DNA from: Tubulanus polymorphus
Lineage: Eukaryota > Nemertea > Palaeonemertea > Tubulaniformes > Tubulanidae
Assembly (NCBI RefSeq): GCF_964204645.1
Contig: NC_134026.1
Span: 10,241,450-10,305,449, forward strand
Direction of reading: 5' to 3'
Length of the DNA: 64,000 nt
Below are positions 59,201-64,000 of this stretch, piece by piece. The translations under genes and the position numbers were made by a program. The notes under the pieces are model-generated. The model was given only the letters and a program-made list of their open reading frames with translations, ran no database searches and was not told where the DNA came from. Each line of letters opens with the position of its first letter. Positions within the stretch are counted from its first letter, which is position 1.

Positions 59201-59750
59201 CATTGCGGAACTTCACATGCCAGTGAATATACGAGCCCCGGTAATAATACGCATCTAAATATAGCAATTATCGCGCACGCTCTTGAATTACGACACAAAG
59301 ATATGAAACAGAATTTATCACTCGGACAGAAATTAATCACCAAGCCATTAGCGTCCATTCCACGAGCGAAAATGAAAACGGTGACTGTTTAATTTTCATT
59401 GAAGCGCTTTGCAATTTTTCTTCGGGACGTGGCGTCAGCAAATTTGCAATTTTGTTCGATCGGTGTCGTCATTGAAAGGCGCTGTTTGAAGAATGTCCAT
59501 TATTGCTGTTTTCAAATTCTAAGTCGAAAGGAACGATCGAAGCAGGGCGTAATGGAAATTTATGAGCGAAAATTTCGCCGCTGATCACAACACGATTAAG
59601 GAAGGCGATATTCCGATAAATCATTGATCGATGACGAAATGCGCGGAATATTGCGAGAGAACCGTTTCAGCATTTTAATTTTTATTTCCATCAACTTTTG
59701 GATTTCAGTATCGACATATCCGTTCATAATATTGTACAGGCGATCGTGTA
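56260..59750. other. Gene-poor AT-rich stretch
   Basis: No protein family, RNA gene or clear repeat boundary recognised by reading. Confidence 0.35.
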
Positions 59751-60020
59751 ACCGGCGACCGATTTAACATTAGCAATGTTTATTCATTTGAGCACCTGAA
59801 TCTATACAGTTACAGTGTATTTGACAAACTCAAGGTTTACAATTTAGACAATATGAGTGAAAAATACAATATACAAAATAACATAGCGGCGACTGCCGTG
59901 TTTACACGAATATTCTATCCATTTTACTTTACAAATACACAAGTTTTACAGTGTTCCGATTTTCCCTGTCTGCATGAGTGAGGAGAATTATACTGGTTTG
60001 GATACATTGAAAATTTACCG

Positions 60021-60278
60021 TCAATATACTTGGTCATCAATGTTTGGACGACATAATATATAATGAAATCCATCCCCTATAGCACTGTTGCAAATACGAC
60101 AAATCCAGTTTTCTCTGTTTACTTTCATACATCTACCAGTTTTAGGAAGTTTGTGATTACAAGTTCTTAATCTACTTAAACTAAATATCAGGTCATCAGG
60201 GATATCCGACGTGATAAGAAATTCTAGGCTACGATTATCTATAGCCGTTGCTAAAGTCGTAATACAACTCAGTATCAA
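60021..60278 (-). pseudogene. LINE polymerase C-terminal fragment
   Basis: The minus-strand frame contains RENWICRICNSAIGDGFHYI and LCRP. This is the same C-x-x-C...H-x-x-x-C signature as the remnant at 16.9-17.6 kb. It is short, with no upstream polymerase motifs. Confidence 0.6.
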
Positions 60279-60279
60279 C

Positions 60280-61480
60280 TAATTGTTATGTGATACTAAG
60301 ATTTTTAAGTGAAGTTAAAAGAGTTCAACCACTTGAACATTTCAACCGTGTTAAGCAAATAAAAATAAAGTTTGAGTCACTCAATTTTTTTATTATCATG
60401 GTCCAAATCGTATTTCGCGATCCCGAGTGTCCACTAGAAAATCGTATTTCCCGATCCCGAGTGTCCACTAGATTTACTGAAAGAATTCACTCCAGTTACA
60501 GTCGTAGCGCTTTCCTTGAAGTCTTTGTAGAACAACGCACGCATGTGAGTCTATCAAATGATAAAAAAACAAGATATAGTTTTTCACGGTTATCGATAAT
60601 GATCCCCTCGGTAAAAAATAGATAAAATCTCCCTCCCCCCGTTGAATGGAGTGATAAATCTTAAGGTCATTTTTTTCAATATTGACATATTCTATGCCAG
60701 AAATTAACCGTTCATTAATACTAAATTGATACTAAATGTGGCCCAAGTCCACAATTTAGTGCAATGTTATATTATTTAGTTCAACTACAGTGTAGAGTTA
60801 CTTTTGGATTGAATCGAGGGATGACTGCGCAAGCTGAAATATAAAAGCAAGAAGAAGTATTGTAATATGGAACTAAAAGAAGTTTCATGAAAAAAGATCC
60901 TTGATTGGGGATTCATATTCTACAGCTGATGACACGCGACACCTTACATATAAGGGACAGTTGTACTACCAAATTGACTGTACAGGACAGTTGACCGTTG
61001 ACATCCTACACTCGAATTAGTAAGGGACACCAAATCAAAAAATCATACTAAATAAAATAAAATAAATTGGATCAATCCCTATTTTAAGATAAAAATCTTC
61101 ATCCGGAGGAAAAAATGCTCCGGTGAATAGATTATAGACGTGAGTCAGTTGTAGATCACAATATCGGCGTGATAAAACGATAAGAGTTAAATCCCAAAAT
61201 AAATGAATTAATGGCTAAAAACTCTTTTAAAATACTACGAATATTTCGGGTGGTTAAAGGGTCTCATTTTTAGATTACTGAAGGGTGTTAGTAACCACCC
61301 GAAATATTTCGAGTGTTTTTTATTTTCATATAGCGTAACTGTAAAAGGTTTTAGAGCAGCACCTGCTGAAAGTTTCCGATACTGACTATTATATTAAAGG
61401 GATATGTGCCCATCAAGCCGTTGTTTGAGTCTACGAAGTGGGAAAACCACATTTCATATTAATCTCACATTTTTTAAATA
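60280..61480. other. Gene-free stretch
   Basis: Contains a small inverted pair, CACCCGAAATATTTCGAGTG near 61297 against ACGAATATTTCGGGTGG near 61235, and a local direct duplication (ATCGTATTTCNCGATCCCGA) near 60410-60470. No gene seen. Confidence 0.4.
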
Positions 61481-61499
61481 GTATGAATATTTTTCTATG

Positions 61500-61776
61500 G
61501 TTTTGTTTCTATTGTTCTAAGTTTTGAATTCTCGCACAGGAAAACAAAAAAATGGGCCATTGTAAAAAAATTTTATCCAGCTTCTAGCCAGTCAGAAATA
61601 TTTTTCAACTCGCGCGAGAAAACCAAAATGTTTTGAATTCTCGCGCGAGAAAACCAAAAGTTTTGAATTCTCGCGCGAGAAAACCAAAAGAACGGGCCAC
61701 TGTGAACATTTTTTCATCGTTGCTCTAGCCTTACAGAAAAATATATTAGTATGGCCCGAATCAGCCACCATAGGTT
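61500..61776. mobile_element. Element with TTCTCGCGCGAGAA palindromes
   Basis: The right end CCCGAATCAGCCACCATAG matches the termini at 28780 and 13905. GAATTCTCGCGCGAGAAAAC occurs twice in tandem, with partial copies nearby. The left end is degenerate. Confidence 0.55.
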
Positions 61777-62440
61777 TGCGGATATATATATATCAGCAAT
61801 TTCTGTAAATCTCAAATGGCCAACAAAGATTTATTCAATATGTTCCATTATTAGTTCCTACGACAGAATCAGCAGTATGGAAAGTAAGATCTAAATCTTT
61901 GATACGAAATGAGCCACCTCATAATATTAATGTTACTGCCATATTGGAGTAGTCATCAGCGCTTTGGTGAATGAATAATCGGATGTCACCGTTATGTCAG
62001 AATTTATAGATGGAACTGTGCTTTCGGGCATTTATGGGGCCGTTCGATCGCAATCAAACGGTCCTATATTAATCGTCACTCGTTGTCTACCCTTTTAATC
62101 AGATAATATTTTTGGCACGTCAGCAGCATAAAAAAGGAAATGTCACTTCGATTTTCAAAACCATGGCTGACGGGCTGTTTACCTACGCTACGATTAATCA
62201 TCTCACCGAGGGTCTTCGTCACATTCGGATAATATCCCTGTTATTGGATGGCGAGCGTTTGATCGAGCGCCTTCTCCCGGGAGACCGCAGGGCATGCGCC
62301 GGGTCAAAGGTGTTCCATTGAGTTTAGAATTTTAACAAATTAAAATAGCTGGCGTTCAAGACGTCAAATTAAATACGCCATAAGATTCAAATTGATTCAG
62401 CATTCCTCATTGATTTGCATGTTGATGTGATTGATATGGC

Positions 62441-62478
62441 ATGATATGATATGATACGATACGATACGATACGATACG
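62441..62478. repeat. (GATAC)n / (GATAT)n microsatellite
   Basis: Several tandem GATAT then GATAC pentamers. Confidence 0.9.
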
Positions 62479-62479
62479 G

Positions 62480-64000
62480 ACACTTGATGTTGTAAACCGA
62501 TCACCGTGTTACCCACTGTTTACCGGGGATGTGTAGTATCAAGGTTATAGGTGAACTATTGATACGTACTTGATGATAGATCCTTACGATAATGTATATA
62601 TGAATATATCTATGATATCCCTCGCACCGTGAGAAATCAAGAAGTCATACCTCTCTGATAAGTATATATAAAATCACAAATGCCTACGCTGGACGAATTC
62701 GTTCTACCGAAGGACATCTGAAGCGATATGATTAGCGTATGATTTATTTCTGATAATTAACGATGCGATGTTAGGGATCGTACGAATCAGAGTGCAACAT
62801 TTCGCCTGCCTTCACAACTGATTTGATTCGGAACATGGTGACCCACAGTGATTGCTTTAATTATCTTTCGGTAATGTACATTTCGTGTTCGACTTCAACC
62901 GCCACGCTGCGACTGCTTATGGATCGGGTCTTTTCCGTCCGATAACTGAATAGCTTGCTTACAATGTCCGTCTAATTACATTCACGGGCTCCAGCGACTT
63001 AGGTATAGATTCCTTAACGCGCGGCTGAATTTTCAAATAACGCGTAACTGAGAAAGAAAACTGCAGAAATGCGAGATGAACCACATCCATTGCTAATACG
63101 TTATATCCCTATAGGCCCGTGCAACCGATTTCCAGATCACCACCGGACCTATTCACTGGTCGTCCAAATTGGGAAGGTTCCTGGCTGAAAATCGGACCGA
63201 ATTAGCCGCGTACGACCGAATTGAAAGTCCCGTGGCGCGAGGAATATATGGTGGGTTTGTTTTGAATTTGGTTGGAACTGAATGATCCCTTGGAAAAACT
63301 ATGGACATCTGAAAATGTACGGATACAACTTCCGAATCCGGAATCAGATTAGAAGGGAGGATGGTGTGTATGTATAGAATGAGGACCTCGACGCTAGAAG
63401 GCGTGTCTCAAGCTGCTGCAGTGTCAAATCTAGACATATCCAATCTGTAATGTCATAAACACCCAGGGGTGCACCTACCAAGAGGCCGATATAGGGAAAT
63501 GAAGTCGGGGTCCAAAGAGAAAAGAGAAAAAGTAAGGGGTCACCTGAGATCCCATACAAATCGGATTCTCTCAGCTCCCATCACCAATCCCCACCATACC
63601 TTACTATCACTCAGTAAGTAATATAGTAACCAGAATTTTAGTTCAGTTCATGCATAACGACCACCCATGTGACGGGATTTTTATTATGTTTTACCAGTTT
63701 TTCAAAGAATTTGTTTCCACCTTTGGTTCCATTGTGAGGAGAGCATTTTTTCGGACAAGTCTATATAATTGATCAGCCCGTAGTAATGTTGGCAACTCCA
63801 CTACGAGTGTAAGAATCTATAGGTACGAAAGTTTAATATACATTAAAAGGAAATGTATCCGGAAAACGTGGGTGTAAACGGCTGTTTCCAAACAAATGGC
63901 CTTGGCAACTGTATATGTGTACATAAGATGAACTCCACCATATCAATATTTCATTGGGTGTTCAGGTAACACTGATTAGTTAACTACCTGCCTTGGCTGT
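62480..64000. other. Gene-free end of window
   Basis: No recognisable coding exon, RNA gene or repeat boundary. Confidence 0.35.

Noticed and set aside
61620-61690. Tandem CGCGCGAGAA as a CpG-island promoter
   Set aside because: The CG content comes from repeated palindromic units in a transposon-like element, with no adjacent gene.

Overview
This is animal nuclear DNA. The genes have many short exons bounded by GT-AG introns, are separated by long AT-rich non-coding stretches, and sit among many inverted-repeat transposon remnants. No bacterial or phage gene is visible. The gene set, the low gene density, the six-cysteine secreted proteins and the repeat style suggest a marine invertebrate, probably a lophotrochozoan such as a mollusc; that placement is weak inference. 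Gene models were built by reading both strands, splicing at consensus sites, keeping phase, and comparing with known families from memory. No search was run. || Layout. (1) 2.6-13.0 kb, minus strand: a complete BACURD-type BTB/KCTD gene (KCTD10/KCTD13/TNFAIP1 family), five coding exons, 288 residues. Its introns hold paired repeats, SINE-like tRNA-derived units, a (TA)n tract and several hairpin elements. (2) 13-21 kb: gene-free and transposon-rich. It ends in a 3.44-kb element with terminal inverted repeats and flanking TA, whose ends carry arrays of short palindromes; it stops 92 bp before the next start codon. (3) 21.3-24.4 kb, plus strand: a complete IFT20 gene (ciliary intraflagellar transport), four coding exons, 132 residues, with one GC-AG intron. 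(4) 24.4-29.2 kb: intergenic, with piggyBac-like and hAT-like non-autonomous elements and a SINE. (5) 29.3-31.5 kb, minus strand: two neighbouring secreted cysteine-rich genes with one and four pacifastin-like modules, separated by a long (TA)n tract. (6) 37.2-44.1 kb, minus strand: a complete SGTA/SGTB co-chaperone gene, nine coding exons, 316 residues. (7) 44.7-47.7 kb: a decayed non-LTR retrotransposon on the minus strand with a pentanucleotide 3' tail. (8) 47.7-64 kb: gene-poor, with hairpin elements, a third (TA)n tract and a LINE remnant; no gene recognised. || The genes do not form a pathway. BACURD is a ubiquitin-ligase adaptor, IFT20 a cilium and Golgi trafficking factor, SGTA a tail-anchored-protein co-chaperone, and the pacifastin-like proteins are probably secreted protease inhibitors. 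The most distinctive feature is the variety of non-autonomous inverted-repeat elements, several of which carry internal arrays of perfect short palindromes.
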